Below are positions 50,271-58,728 of a DNA stretch of 64,000 nucleotides, piece by piece. Below the pieces are notes generated by a model. It saw nothing but the letters and a program-made list of their open reading frames with translations. It had not been told where the DNA came from and did not search any database. The translations under genes were made by a program, and so were the position numbers. The first letter of the stretch is position 1, and every line of letters begins with the position of its first letter. Origin of the DNA: Verrucomicrobiia bacterium (GTDB taxonomy: Bacteria > Verrucomicrobiota > Verrucomicrobiia > Limisphaerales > JADLHS01); contig JAHCLO010000006.1 of NCBI GenBank assembly GCA_026125285.1, positions 124,001-188,000 on the forward strand, read 5' to 3'.

Positions 50271-52472
50271 TTACTTGGGTGTCAGGAGTCGAAGCGCATT
50301 GGCAATGACCACCAGCGTCGCGCCAGTGTCCGCCAGGATTGCCAGCCACAGACTGGTGTGGCCGGTCAGGGCCAGCGCGAGGAAAATCGCTTTCACGCCG
50401 AGCGCGAAGGCGATGTTCGCCTGAATCACACGCACGGTACGACGACCCATGCGGATGGCCTCGGCGACCTGGCTGAGGTCGTCCTGCATCAACGCCATGT
50501 CCGCTGTCTCGATGGCGGTGTCCGTGCCCGCCGCACCCATTGCGATGCCCACACTCGCCACGGCCATCGCGGGCGCGTCGTTCACGCCGTCGCCGATCAT
50601 TCCAGTGTGTTTGTGGCGGGCCATGAGGTCGCGCACGCGCTGCACCTTGTCTTCGGGCAGCAAATCGCCGTGGGCCTGATCAATGCCGACCTGCTCCGCA
50701 ATGGCGTCCACGGTGCGCTGGTTGTCGCCGCTCAACATCACGACTTGCCGGATGCCCGCCTCGTGCAACGCGCGGACAGCCTGGGCCGCGTTCGGGCGCA
50801 CCGCGTCGCCGACGGCGAGCACGCCCAGAACTTCGCCGGGGCAATCCGCGTGCGGTTTGTGCCCGACCACGACCACGGATTGCGCCTGCGCCTCGATTTC
50901 GGCGAGCTTTTGTTCGAGCGCCGGAGAGCACACCGCCAGTTCGTGCGCGAAGCGGTGGTTGCCCACGAAGTAATGATGACCGTCGAGTTCGCCTTCCGCG
51001 CCCCGGCCATTGCGGGCCTGATAATTCTCGGCGCGCGGGAACGCCACTTTCTCCTCCGTGGCGAACGCGACCACGGCTTGCGCGAGCGGGTGCTGCGAAT
51101 GCGTGTCAATGGCGGCGGCCACGCGCAGGATTTCCCCGGCGGACTTGGAGTTGAACGGGATGATTTGCGTCACGCGCGGCCGGCCCTCGGTGATTGTGCC
51201 GGTCTTGTCGGTGGCCAGCGCGGTGAGCTTGCCGACGGCTTCCAGGACCGCGCCGCCCTTGATGAGCACGCCGCGCCGGGCCAGCGCCGTGAGACCGGAG
51301 ACAATCGAAACGGGCGTGGAGATGACAAGTGCGCACGGGCAGGCAATGACGAGCAACACGAGAGCGCGGTAAGTCCAGACGGTCCACATCCCGCCCGCCA
51401 GCAACGGCGGCACGAGCCAGACGAGCAACGCCACGGCGAATACGGCGGGCGTGTAGTAGCGCGCGAAGGTGTCCACGAACCGTTGCGACGGCGCTTTCTG
51501 CGATTGCGCCTCCTCGACCAAGTGGATGATGCGCGCGAGCGTCGTGTCGGTGTGCGGCTTGGTAACGCGCACTTCGAGCGCGCCCTCGCCGTTGATCGTG
51601 CCGGCGAACACGGTGTCGCCGGGCTGCTTCTCGACCGGCATCGATTCGCCGGTGATGGGCGCTTGATTGATGGCGGAGTTGCCGGTGACCACTTCGCCAT
51701 CGAGCGGCACGCGCGCTCCGGACTGGATGGCGATGATGCTTCCAACGGAGACCTGGGCCACCGGCACTTCCTCGAACTGGTCGCCGCGCTTGAGCAAGGC
51801 CGTTTCGGGCGCGAGCTTCATCAGCGATTGAATCGCACGACGCGCCCGCGCCACGCTGAAGGATTCGAGCAACTCGGAGAGCGCGAACAGAAACACGACC
51901 GCCGCCCCTTCACTCCATTCGCCAATCGCCGCCGCGCCGAGAACGGCGACGGTCATCAGCACGTTCATGTCGAGGGAGCGCCGCCGCGCCGCGCCGAGCG
52001 CCTTGGGGAAGATGAACCAGCCGCCCGCAATGATGGCGCAAGCGAACACGCCGATGCGAACGGGCGCGGGCGCGAGGTTGCTCCATTGCGCCACGAGTCC
52101 GATGCCGGTAAGCGCACCCGAAACCGCCACGGAAATGAGTCGCGAGCGTTGCGCGTCGGCAGGCTCGTGCCCTTCAGTCTGGTCAAGTGATGCTTTCAAC
52201 CCGGCCTTACCGATGGCAGCGATGAGTTGTTCGGGCGTGATCGTGTTGTCGTGCGCGACTAGGACCTTTCCACCCATGAGATTCACGCGCACGTCACGCA
52301 CGCCAGGCAGCGGCTTGAGGGCGCGTTCCACCGTCTCGACTTCATCGGGGCAATCCATGCCGGCCACGCGTAACGTCGTTCCCGGCGATCCGTCAGGAGC
52401 GGCTGGCTGAGAGGGCGCGTTGGAAACGGCAGATTTGGAGCCGCATCCGCAGCTTTTGCAGCAGTCACTCAT
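50271..52472 (-). CDS. zntA: Heavy-metal P-type ATPase (Zn/Cd/Pb type)
   Basis: The 733-aa protein has a Cys-rich start (SDCCKSCGCGSK), a heavy-metal-associated domain (VAGMDCPDEVETVERAL), eight membrane segments, the CPC motif in ACPCALVISTP, and phosphorylation site DKTGTITEG. CPC and GMDCPDE favour Zn, Cd or Pb over Cu. Start: ATG 52472 overlaps the small membrane-protein gene by 8 bases; ATG 52499 is an alternative. Exports metal from the cytoplasm to the periplasm for the CzcCBA pump. Confidence 0.9.
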   Translation of the reverse strand: MSDCCKSCGCGSKSAVSNAPSQPAAPDGSPGTTLRVAGMDCPDEVETVERALKPLPGVRDVRVNLMGGKVLVAHDNTITPEQLIAAIGKAGLKASLDQTEGHEPADAQRSRLISVAVSGALTGIGLVAQWSNLAPAPVRIGVFACAIIAGGWFIFPKALGAARRRSLDMNVLMTVAVLGAAAIGEWSEGAAVVFLFALSELLESFSVARARRAIQSLMKLAPETALLKRGDQFEEVPVAQVSVGSIIAIQSGARVPLDGEVVTGNSAINQAPITGESMPVEKQPGDTVFAGTINGEGALEVRVTKPHTDTTLARIIHLVEEAQSQKAPSQRFVDTFARYYTPAVFAVALLVWLVPPLLAGGMWTVWTYRALVLLVIACPCALVISTPVSIVSGLTALARRGVLIKGGAVLEAVGKLTALATDKTGTITEGRPRVTQIIPFNSKSAGEILRVAAAIDTHSQHPLAQAVVAFATEEKVAFPRAENYQARNGRGAEGELDGHHYFVGNHRFAHELAVCSPALEQKLAEIEAQAQSVVVVGHKPHADCPGEVLGVLAVGDAVRPNAAQAVRALHEAGIRQVVMLSGDNQRTVDAIAEQVGIDQAHGDLLPEDKVQRVRDLMARHKHTGMIGDGVNDAPAMAVASVGIAMGAAGTDTAIETADMALMQDDLSQVAEAIRMGRRTVRVIQANIAFALGVKAIFLALALTGHTSLWLAILADTGATLVVIANALRLLTPK

Positions 52473-52737
52473 GGTTGGTTGCGTGGTTTTGTCCGCCATC
52501 CAGCGGGGTGGAGACGGGAGCGTTGGTCCTTCCGGCTCGATGGTAACGCTGCTCGTGCCGCTGCCTCGCCCGATACCGCAGCCAGAAGAAATCGGCGACT
52601 GTCAGCCCGATGGACAGGACCGCAATCCCACCGATCATCAGCCACATCCGGCGTATTTCTCTGCGGCGTTGCTCGGCTTGCTTTGCTGCCCGCTCGGCAC
52701 GACGCGCGGCTTTTTCGGGTGACAGCCATCGGCTCAT
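52465..52737 (-). CDS. Small single-span membrane protein
   Basis: The 90-aa protein has an Arg/Ala-rich cytoplasmic head (KAARRAERAAKQAEQRRREIRR), one transmembrane helix (MWLMIGGIAVLSIGLTVADFF) and a basic tail. I do not recognise it. It overlaps the ATPase gene by 8 bases and the receiver gene by ATGA, so it is made with them. Confidence 0.65.
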   Translation of the reverse strand: MSRWLSPEKAARRAERAAKQAEQRRREIRRMWLMIGGIAVLSIGLTVADFFWLRYRARQRHEQRYHRAGRTNAPVSTPLDGGQNHATNHE

Positions 52738-53161
52738 GAAGTTCCCAACGGCTCACCCAGCGCGTCCAGGAGCGTTTGCAGGCTCTCCGTCTTGTTGACG
52801 ATTCGCTCCCCCCCAGTTCCCGCAAACGTGCGGCCAAAGCGTCAGGCAGGGAAGCGGCATACACAAGGACTCTGCCCGAGAACCCGCCTTCGCGAGCCCT
52901 TGTGAGCCATTCTTCGCCCGTCAGCAAGGGCATGGCTTGGTCGGTGATGATGAAGTCGTATGCAGCAGGCTGCGACAAGAGCTTTGCGAGTGCTTCCTGT
53001 CCATTGGCCGCAGATTCGACTTTGAATCCCTTGAGGGTGAGCAACCGGACGATGGCCGCCGAGGTCAGGCGATCATCCTCTGCATAGAGAACGCAAACAC
53101 GTCGCCTTGGATTCCTTTCCCGCTCGGGAGGCGCGTCCATCGTAGTCGTTGCCTTTTTCAT
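52734..53161 (-). pseudogene. Response regulator receiver protein with poly-G frameshift
   Basis: The N-terminal part is a clear receiver domain (VLYAEDDRLTSAAIVRLL, DFIITDQAMPLLTGEEW, Lys-site region VLVYAAS). A run of seven Gs near 52808-52814 throws the frame; restoring one G gives ELGGERIVNKTESLQTLL...EPLGTS and a stop at 52734 that meets the next ATG as ATGA. So either a sequencing slip or a real one-base loss. No output domain is present even when repaired. The long out-of-frame tail in the raw frame is not real protein. Confidence 0.72.
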
Positions 53162-53165
53162 GGAA

Positions 53166-53546
53166 TCAGGGCTTCAGCTTGCACTTTGGCTCCGTCTTCA
53201 AGCGATAAAGCCCGGTCGCGTGGTGTTGTCCGACAACGTAATAGTGGGTTGGCATCTGAGCGCCCTTCTTCAGATACAAGCCCCCATCGAGTTGCCAGCC
53301 CACCGTGTCGTTCCTGATGAGCTTTGCCGGCGCGGCGTAGTAATAACCGCCGTTGTCCTCTAGTGTTGCCCTGTATTCCCCCGCCGGCAGAATCGTATCC
53401 CCCTGGAGCGCATAGCGGATCGTCATTGGCTCCGTAAGTTCGATCACGGCGGCGGGAGGTGTGGACGCGAGTGGCCGGAGCGAGGCGCAGCCAGCCAATA
53501 CCATCGTAAGGCCGAGAATGCCAAGCAGAGCGATTGCTGGTTTCAT
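53166..53546 (-). CDS. Predicted lipoprotein of unknown function
   Basis: The 126-aa protein has lipobox LTMVLAGCASLRPL and a beta-rich body (LTEPMTIRYALQGDTILPAG, GYYYAAPAKLIRND). Not recognised by name. Lies 4 bp downstream of the receiver gene's start region on the same strand, inside the metal block; a periplasmic role with the ATPase or Czc pump is inferred. Confidence 0.65.
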   Translation of the reverse strand: MKPAIALLGILGLTMVLAGCASLRPLASTPPAAVIELTEPMTIRYALQGDTILPAGEYRATLEDNGGYYYAAPAKLIRNDTVGWQLDGGLYLKKGAQMPTHYYVVGQHHATGLYRLKTEPKCKLKP

Positions 53547-53570
53547 AGCTTCATCTCATTGTCGGTTGCA

Positions 53571-53879
53571 CTACTGGTGGGTATCGCGTTCGCCGGTGCG
53601 GATTTTCACGGTCTGCTCGATGGGGATGACAAAGATGCGCCCGTCACCCGGGTTGCCAGTGTGCGCGGCCTTTTGAACGGTCTCGACGACCTCCTCGACC
53701 ATTTCATCCGGGACAATGATTTCCAGCTTCGTGTGAACGATCTGGTCGAACGCGCCGCGCCTGACGGAGAGGCCGTGCGCCGGAGAAATCGTGACGGCGG
53801 ACAGATCCGGGATTTCCCTCAGCGCCTCCAGCACCCGCTCCAGCATAAGCGGTTTGATGATGGCCTTGATTTCTTTCAT
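53571..53879 (-). CDS. PII-family protein of the metal-efflux-linked type
   Basis: The 102-aa protein starts at MKEIKAIIKPLMLERVLEAL and has the PII fold (SAVTISPAHGLSVRRGAFD in the T-loop region, TVQKAAHTGNPGDGRIFVIP as B-loop, TVKIRTGE as C-loop). The T-loop is shorter than in GlnB/GlnK and lacks the uridylylated Tyr motif. A PII subgroup linked to HME-RND pumps (PII-NG, from memory of the literature) fits this gene and its czcA neighbour. It may sense metal or ATP and modulate efflux. Earlier in-frame ATG at 53936 is rejected. Confidence 0.82.
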   Translation of the reverse strand: MKEIKAIIKPLMLERVLEALREIPDLSAVTISPAHGLSVRRGAFDQIVHTKLEIIVPDEMVEEVVETVQKAAHTGNPGDGRIFVIPIEQTVKIRTGERDTHQ

Positions 53880-53887
53880 GGCGGGGT

Positions 53888-54337
53888 TCAGTGCTCGCAG
53901 ATACACGCATACTCGGCCCGCTTGCATTCGCCGCAAGTGGCGAGGTCCAGTTTGAAACGGATGTTCTGCGGCTTCGCGTCGGCGGTTTGCCTGAACTGCA
54001 CGACGAGGTTGTAGCCATCGCCTTCGGGCAGCTTCGTCTTACTCACGAGCGAGTCGCCCTTCTTCTCGAACTCAATCTTCGCCCGGCCGCCCGGCGCGTC
54101 CGCCTGGACGCTGACGGTCTGCGTCGTCGCGGCTACTGGCTTCATCTCTTCATTGTAGAAGTTGATGGTCACGGTGCGGTCCTTCTCGACCACGAACTCG
54201 GCGTGCGGTTCGGTTTTGTCGAGCAGGCGTCCGCCCTTGGGCGTGGCCTTGTGCTCGTGCTTGTCGGCGGCGGTGGCGGTGAATAACCCGACGCACAGGG
54301 CGGCGGCCAGGGTGAGGATGCGGATGTTTGCTTTCAT
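53888..54337 (-). CDS. Exported small protein of unknown function
   Basis: The 149-aa protein has a signal peptide (LTLAAALCVGLFTATAA), a His-rich start (DKHEHKATPKGG), a beta-rich centre (EFVVEKDRTVTINFYNEEMK) and a Cys-rich end (DLATCGECKRAEYACICEH). His and Cys clusters suggest metal binding in the periplasm. Not recognised as a named family. 8 bp upstream of the PII gene. Confidence 0.7.
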   Translation of the reverse strand: MKANIRILTLAAALCVGLFTATAADKHEHKATPKGGRLLDKTEPHAEFVVEKDRTVTINFYNEEMKPVAATTQTVSVQADAPGGRAKIEFEKKGDSLVSKTKLPEGDGYNLVVQFRQTADAKPQNIRFKLDLATCGECKRAEYACICEH

Positions 54338-54353
54338 GTTGTGTTCTGTCCTT

Positions 54354-54701
54354 TCAGTTTGTGGCTATGGTCTTGAGGTGAGGGAACAAAATGATGGCCG
54401 CGCCGGTCAGGCAGACCAGCGCGCCGAGAACATCCCAGCGATCGGGCGACTGTCCGTCCACGAACTTGAGCCACGCCAGCGAGGCAGCGATGTAGATTCC
54501 GCCATACGCCGCGTAAGTGCGTCCGGCGGCGGTCGGGTGCAGCGTCAGCAGCCACGCGAACAGCGCCAGGCTCGCCACGCCCGGCACAAGCCAGAGCGGC
54601 GACTTCTTCAGCGTCAGCCAGAGGTAGAACGTGTAGCAGCCGAAGATTTCGGCCAGGGCCGTCACGGTGAACAATCCGATGGCGGTGAAGTAAACCTTCA
54701 T
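54354..54701 (-). CDS. YnfA/UPF0060-family membrane protein
   Basis: The 115-aa protein matches YnfA: four hydrophobic segments with [20 protein letters not shown] and [20 protein letters not shown]. YnfA is a small drug/metabolite-transporter-like protein; some copies lie in metal operons. Function not fixed. Sits 16 bp from the small exported gene and 7 bp from czcA. Confidence 0.85.
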   Translation of the reverse strand: MKVYFTAIGLFTVTALAEIFGCYTFYLWLTLKKSPLWLVPGVASLALFAWLLTLHPTAAGRTYAAYGGIYIAASLAWLKFVDGQSPDRWDVLGALVCLTGAAIILFPHLKTIATN

Positions 54702-54708
54702 AGGTTAT

Positions 54709-57700
54709 TCACGAAACGGGCGCAGCGTCGGGAGACGGTCCGCCTTCACCCGAAGGGGATTCCGCAGGCGCGTCGTCCGCAGATGGTTTTCGTCTTTCCA
54801 GCCACTCGTAGAGCGTGGGGAGCAGAACAAGGGTCAGGAATGTGGAACTCAGGATGCCGCCGATGACGACGGTGGCGAGCGGACGCTGGACTTCCGCGCC
54901 CGCGCCGCTGGCAATCGCCATAGGCACAAAGCCAAGTGAGGCGACCAGTGCCGTCATCAGCACCGGGCGCAAACGCGTCATTGCGCCTTCGCGAACGCAA
55001 TCGGTCAGCCTGTGGATGTGGCCTTGTTCACGCAGCAGGTTGAAGTAGGAAATCATCATCAACCCGTTGAGCACAGCCACGCCGCTCAAAGCGATGAAGC
55101 CGACGCCCGCCGAGATGCTGAATGGCAGATCGCGCAGCCAGAGCGCGAACACGCCGCCGGTCACGGCAAGCGGGATGCCGGTATAGACCAGCAGCGTCTG
55201 CCGCAAGCTGCCCAACGCCATGAACACCAGCACGAAGATGAGCGTCAGTGCGACGGGGACAACGATGGCGAGCCGGGCTCGGGCTTCCTGCAAGTTCTTG
55301 AACTGTCCGCCGAACTCGATGGTGTAGCCGTCCGGTAGTGTGATCTGCTCGGCGACCTTCTTCTGCGCTTCGAGGACGAAACTTTCCACGTCCCGCCCGC
55401 GCAGATTCACCATGATGGCGGCGCGGCGCTGGCTGTATTCGCGTGCGATGGCGGCGACCTGTTCGACCACCTTGAAATCGGCGACCTGGCCGAGGGTGAG
55501 CAACCCGCCGTCGTCCACGCGCACCGGCAGACGCTTGAGGTCGTCAATCTTCTCACGCAGTTCCTCGCTCAAGCGGACCACGATGTCGAAGCGCCGGTTG
55601 CCCTCAATCAGTTTGCCGACTTCCTGCCCGGCCAGCGCGGTGTTCACCACGCGGTTCAACTCGGCGGCGTGCAGGTTGTATTTGCTCATGGCCTCGCGCT
55701 TGGGGACGATTTCGAGCAGGGGCGATTTGCCGAGCGCGTCGAACTCCACGTCTGCCGCGCCGGGAATCTTCTCCAAAATCTCCCGCGCCTCGCTGGCGAC
55801 CTGCTCAATCACCGCGAAGTCCTCCCCGAACACTTTCACCGCGATGTCCGCGCGCGTGCCTTCGAGGATTTCATTAAAGCGCATTTCAATCGGCTGGCTG
55901 AACAAGTGGCCCTCGCCGGGGACGTGCTTGCCGAGTTCCTCGGTCATGAGTGCGGCCAGCGCTTCCTTGTTGATCGGTTTGCCGTCCACTTTGCGCCACT
56001 GGTCGAGCGGCTTGAACATGATGTAGGTGTCGGCGACGTTCACCCCCATCGGGTCGCTCGCGATTTCCGCTGTCCCAAGCCGGCTGAAGACGTAATCCAC
56101 CTCCGGGAACTTCTCCAGGAGCACCTTCTCGCCACGCTTCTGCATGTCCACGCTGGCGTCAATGCCGATGCTCGTGGTGCGAATCATGTGCGTGGCGAAC
56201 GAACCCTCGTCGAGCTGAGGGACGAACTCCGCGCCCAGCCGGCTGAACACGAGCGCGGCCAGGGCGAGCAGCGCGACCGCCGCGCCGGTGACGGGCCACC
56301 GAGCGCGGAAGGAAAAGTTCAACACCGGCGCGTAGAGTCTCTTGGCGAACTTCACCAGGAAGGAATCCTTCTCGCTGATGTTGCCGCCAAGCAGATACGC
56401 GCAGAGCGCGGGCATCAATGTGAGGGCCAGCGCCAGTGCGCCGACGAGCGCGAAGATGACGGTGATCGCCATCGGCTTAAACATCTTCCCCTCGATGCCG
56501 GTGAGCGCGAGAATCGGGAAATAGACCACCGTGATGATGACCACGCCGAAGAACATCGGGCTGGCGACTTCCTTCGCGGCCACGAGCACTTCGTGAGCGC
56601 GTTCGTTCGCGGTGAGCCGGCGCTTGAGTTTGTGCTGTCGTTCCGCGAGATGGCGGATGATGTTTTCCACCATCACCACCGCGCCATCAATGATGAGCCC
56701 GAAGTCAATCGCGCCGAGACTCATCAGATTGCCGCTCACCTTTCCCTGCACCATGCCGGTCATGGCGAACAGCAATGAAAGCGGGATGGCGAGCGCGACG
56801 ATGAGCGCCGCCCGCCAGTTGCCCAGCATCACAAGCAAGACCGCCACGACGAGAATTGCACCCTCAAACAGACTCGTCTCCACTGTGCGGATCGTGCGGT
56901 CCACCAACACGGTGCGGTCATAGACCGGGATGATCGTCACGCCGGAGGGCAGCTTGGGCTGAAGCTCCTTGAGCTTCGCGTCCACGCGTTTGGCGACGAG
57001 TCGGCTGTTTTCGCCGGAGAGCATGAGCGCCGAACCCAGCACGGCTTCCTCGCCATTGTAAGTGGCCGTGCCCGTGCGAACGGCCTTGCCAATGCCCACC
57101 TCTGCAACGTCTTTGACCCGCAGCGGGGTGGCGCGTGCGCCGAACTTTAACGGCAGGTTCGCGATTTCTTCCGCCGTTTGCACTCGTCCTGCCGCGCGCA
57201 CTACGACCGTTTCGCCGCCGAGTTGAATGGCGCTGCCGCCCGCGTTCTCGACGTTCTCGCCGATGGCATCGGCGATTTCGCTGAACGACATGCCGACGCT
57301 CTTGAGCTTGTCGGGATTGGGCTGAATGATGATTTGCTTCTCGTAGCCGCCCTGCGAGTTGACTTCCGCCAGGCCGGGCGTCGAGCGGAGGCGCGGCTTG
57401 ATGACGTAATCGTGGATCAGCTTGAGTTCCATCAACTGCGCCTCGCGCGTGGGCGGCTTGTTGGTCGCATCGGCTGCGTATTCGACCACGTAGTAATAGA
57501 TTTCGCCGAGACCAGTGCTGATGGGCGCAAGCTTCGGCGTCAGGTCGGGCGGCAGTTCATCAATCACCGTCTGCAAGCGTTCGCTGACGAGTTGGCGCGA
57601 ACGGTAGATGTCCGTGCCGTCCTCGAAGATCAGATTGACCTGTGAGAGGCCGAACTTGGAGAGCGAGCGCAGTTCCGTCAGACCGGGGATGCCTGCCATC

Positions 57701-57915
57701 TCGTTCTCAATCGGGAACGTGACTAGCTTTTCGATTTCCTCCGGCGCAAGCGCGGGAACGGAGGTGTTGACCTGCACTTGGATGTTGGTGATGTCCGGCA
57801 CGGCATCAATCGGCAGCCGCAACGCGGAATAAACGCCGATGCCGACAAGGACGAGCGTCGCCAGCAGCACGAACACGCGCTGGCGGACGGAGAATTCTAG
57901 GAGGCGGTTAAGCAT
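54709..57915 (-). CDS. czcA: CzcA/CusA-type HME-RND metal efflux pump
   Basis: The 1068-aa protein has the HME-RND pattern (LPIDAVPDITNIQVQVNT, ALTGIEGKMFKPMAITVIFA, TM4 IDFGLIIDGAVVMVENI with one Asp, LDEGSFATHMIRTTSIGID). It exports divalent metal (Co/Zn/Cd, or Cu/Ag) across both membranes with CzcB and CzcC. The C-terminus is Ser/Pro-rich. It is preceded by czcB and followed by ynfA on the same strand. Confidence 0.93.
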   Translation of the reverse strand: MLNRLLEFSVRQRVFVLLATLVLVGIGVYSALRLPIDAVPDITNIQVQVNTSVPALAPEEIEKLVTFPIENEMAGIPGLTELRSLSKFGLSQVNLIFEDGTDIYRSRQLVSERLQTVIDELPPDLTPKLAPISTGLGEIYYYVVEYAADATNKPPTREAQLMELKLIHDYVIKPRLRSTPGLAEVNSQGGYEKQIIIQPNPDKLKSVGMSFSEIADAIGENVENAGGSAIQLGGETVVVRAAGRVQTAEEIANLPLKFGARATPLRVKDVAEVGIGKAVRTGTATYNGEEAVLGSALMLSGENSRLVAKRVDAKLKELQPKLPSGVTIIPVYDRTVLVDRTIRTVETSLFEGAILVVAVLLVMLGNWRAALIVALAIPLSLLFAMTGMVQGKVSGNLMSLGAIDFGLIIDGAVVMVENIIRHLAERQHKLKRRLTANERAHEVLVAAKEVASPMFFGVVIITVVYFPILALTGIEGKMFKPMAITVIFALVGALALALTLMPALCAYLLGGNISEKDSFLVKFAKRLYAPVLNFSFRARWPVTGAAVALLALAALVFSRLGAEFVPQLDEGSFATHMIRTTSIGIDASVDMQKRGEKVLLEKFPEVDYVFSRLGTAEIASDPMGVNVADTYIMFKPLDQWRKVDGKPINKEALAALMTEELGKHVPGEGHLFSQPIEMRFNEILEGTRADIAVKVFGEDFAVIEQVASEAREILEKIPGAADVEFDALGKSPLLEIVPKREAMSKYNLHAAELNRVVNTALAGQEVGKLIEGNRRFDIVVRLSEELREKIDDLKRLPVRVDDGGLLTLGQVADFKVVEQVAAIAREYSQRRAAIMVNLRGRDVESFVLEAQKKVAEQITLPDGYTIEFGGQFKNLQEARARLAIVVPVALTLIFVLVFMALGSLRQTLLVYTGIPLAVTGGVFALWLRDLPFSISAGVGFIALSGVAVLNGLMMISYFNLLREQGHIHRLTDCVREGAMTRLRPVLMTALVASLGFVPMAIASGAGAEVQRPLATVVIGGILSSTFLTLVLLPTLYEWLERRKPSADDAPAESPSGEGGPSPDAAPVS

Positions 57916-57927
57916 ATAAGCGGGAAA

Positions 57928-58728
57928 TTAGTGCGAGTGCCCGCCGCCCTTGGTGGCGCGGAGTTCGATGAGGTAGAGCGTTTCCACGGGCTTGGTGACC
58001 ACCTGGTCGCCCGCAAACAGGCCATCGGCGATCTCCACCCAACCGTCGGCTTCCGCGCCGATCTTCACGGCCGTGCGGAAGTAGGCCTCGCCGTTGACCG
58101 CATAGACAAACATGCCCTCCGCCGTGCGCAGGAGCGCAGACTGTGGAATCACGGGCACAAGGTCCTCGCGCGGTAAAGTGATGCGCGCCGGGATGAACTC
58201 ACCAGGCTTGAGCGCCATTGTCGCGTTCGACACGCCTACGATGATCTCCGATTCGCCCAGCGCCAGCGCCCGCTGCACCGCGAGCACCACGCCGCCAAGC
58301 GAGCCGCCGCTGTCCTTCAACAGTTCCACCGCCTGACCAGGCTTGACCGCTGTGGCAGAATGATCCGGGAGAAAGGCTGAGCCATGCACGTCGCAACCCG
58401 CATGGTCTTCAGGATTGAGCAGGTGATGATGCTTCTCGCCAAAGACCTGAACGGTAAGGGGGATCTGGTTCGGCAATTTCCGCTCGGCCACGTCCACCAC
58501 TGCGACCCCGAGAATTGTCTTGGTTTCTTCGGTCACGATGACGCCCTTGCCCTCCTTGAAAGAAGCACCGGAGGGCGATTCCTCGCCGTGCCCGTGCCCG
58601 TCGTCTTTGCCATGGGCTTCCTCTCTGCCGTGATCGTGGCCGTCGCCTTCCTGGTGGCCGCAACCCACAAGCAACGAGGCAACTGCCAGCCAAGCGGAAA
58701 CGAGCGCGATGGAGTGAAACGCCTTCAT
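57928..58728 (-). CDS. czcB: His-rich CzcB-like adaptor, shortened
   Basis: The 266-aa lipoprotein (ASLLVGCGHQEGD) has a His/Asp/Glu-rich segment (GHDHGREEAHGKDDGHGHGE) that could bind metal. The body has beta-barrel and membrane-proximal domains (GVVLAVQRALALGESEIIVG, GEFIPARITLPREDLVPVI) but no helical hairpin, so contact with TolC must differ. Overlaps the czcC start by 4 bases and sits 12 bp from czcA. Half the usual adaptor length. Confidence 0.82.
   Translation of the reverse strand: MKAFHSIALVSAWLAVASLLVGCGHQEGDGHDHGREEAHGKDDGHGHGEESPSGASFKEGKGVIVTEETKTILGVAVVDVAERKLPNQIPLTVQVFGEKHHHLLNPEDHAGCDVHGSAFLPDHSATAVKPGQAVELLKDSGGSLGGVVLAVQRALALGESEIIVGVSNATMALKPGEFIPARITLPREDLVPVIPQSALLRTAEGMFVYAVNGEAYFRTAVKIGAEADGWVEIADGLFAGDQVVTKPVETLYLIELRATKGGGHSH

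Noticed and set aside
50037..52190. 717-codon plus-strand open frame
   Set aside because: Antisense to the metal P-type ATPase, whose CPC and DKTGT motifs are clear. The plus frame is His/Arg-rich with no domain.
52469..53161. 230-aa receiver protein as a complete gene
   Set aside because: After residue 115 the frame leaves the receiver fold at a seven-G run and reads the frame of the next gene.
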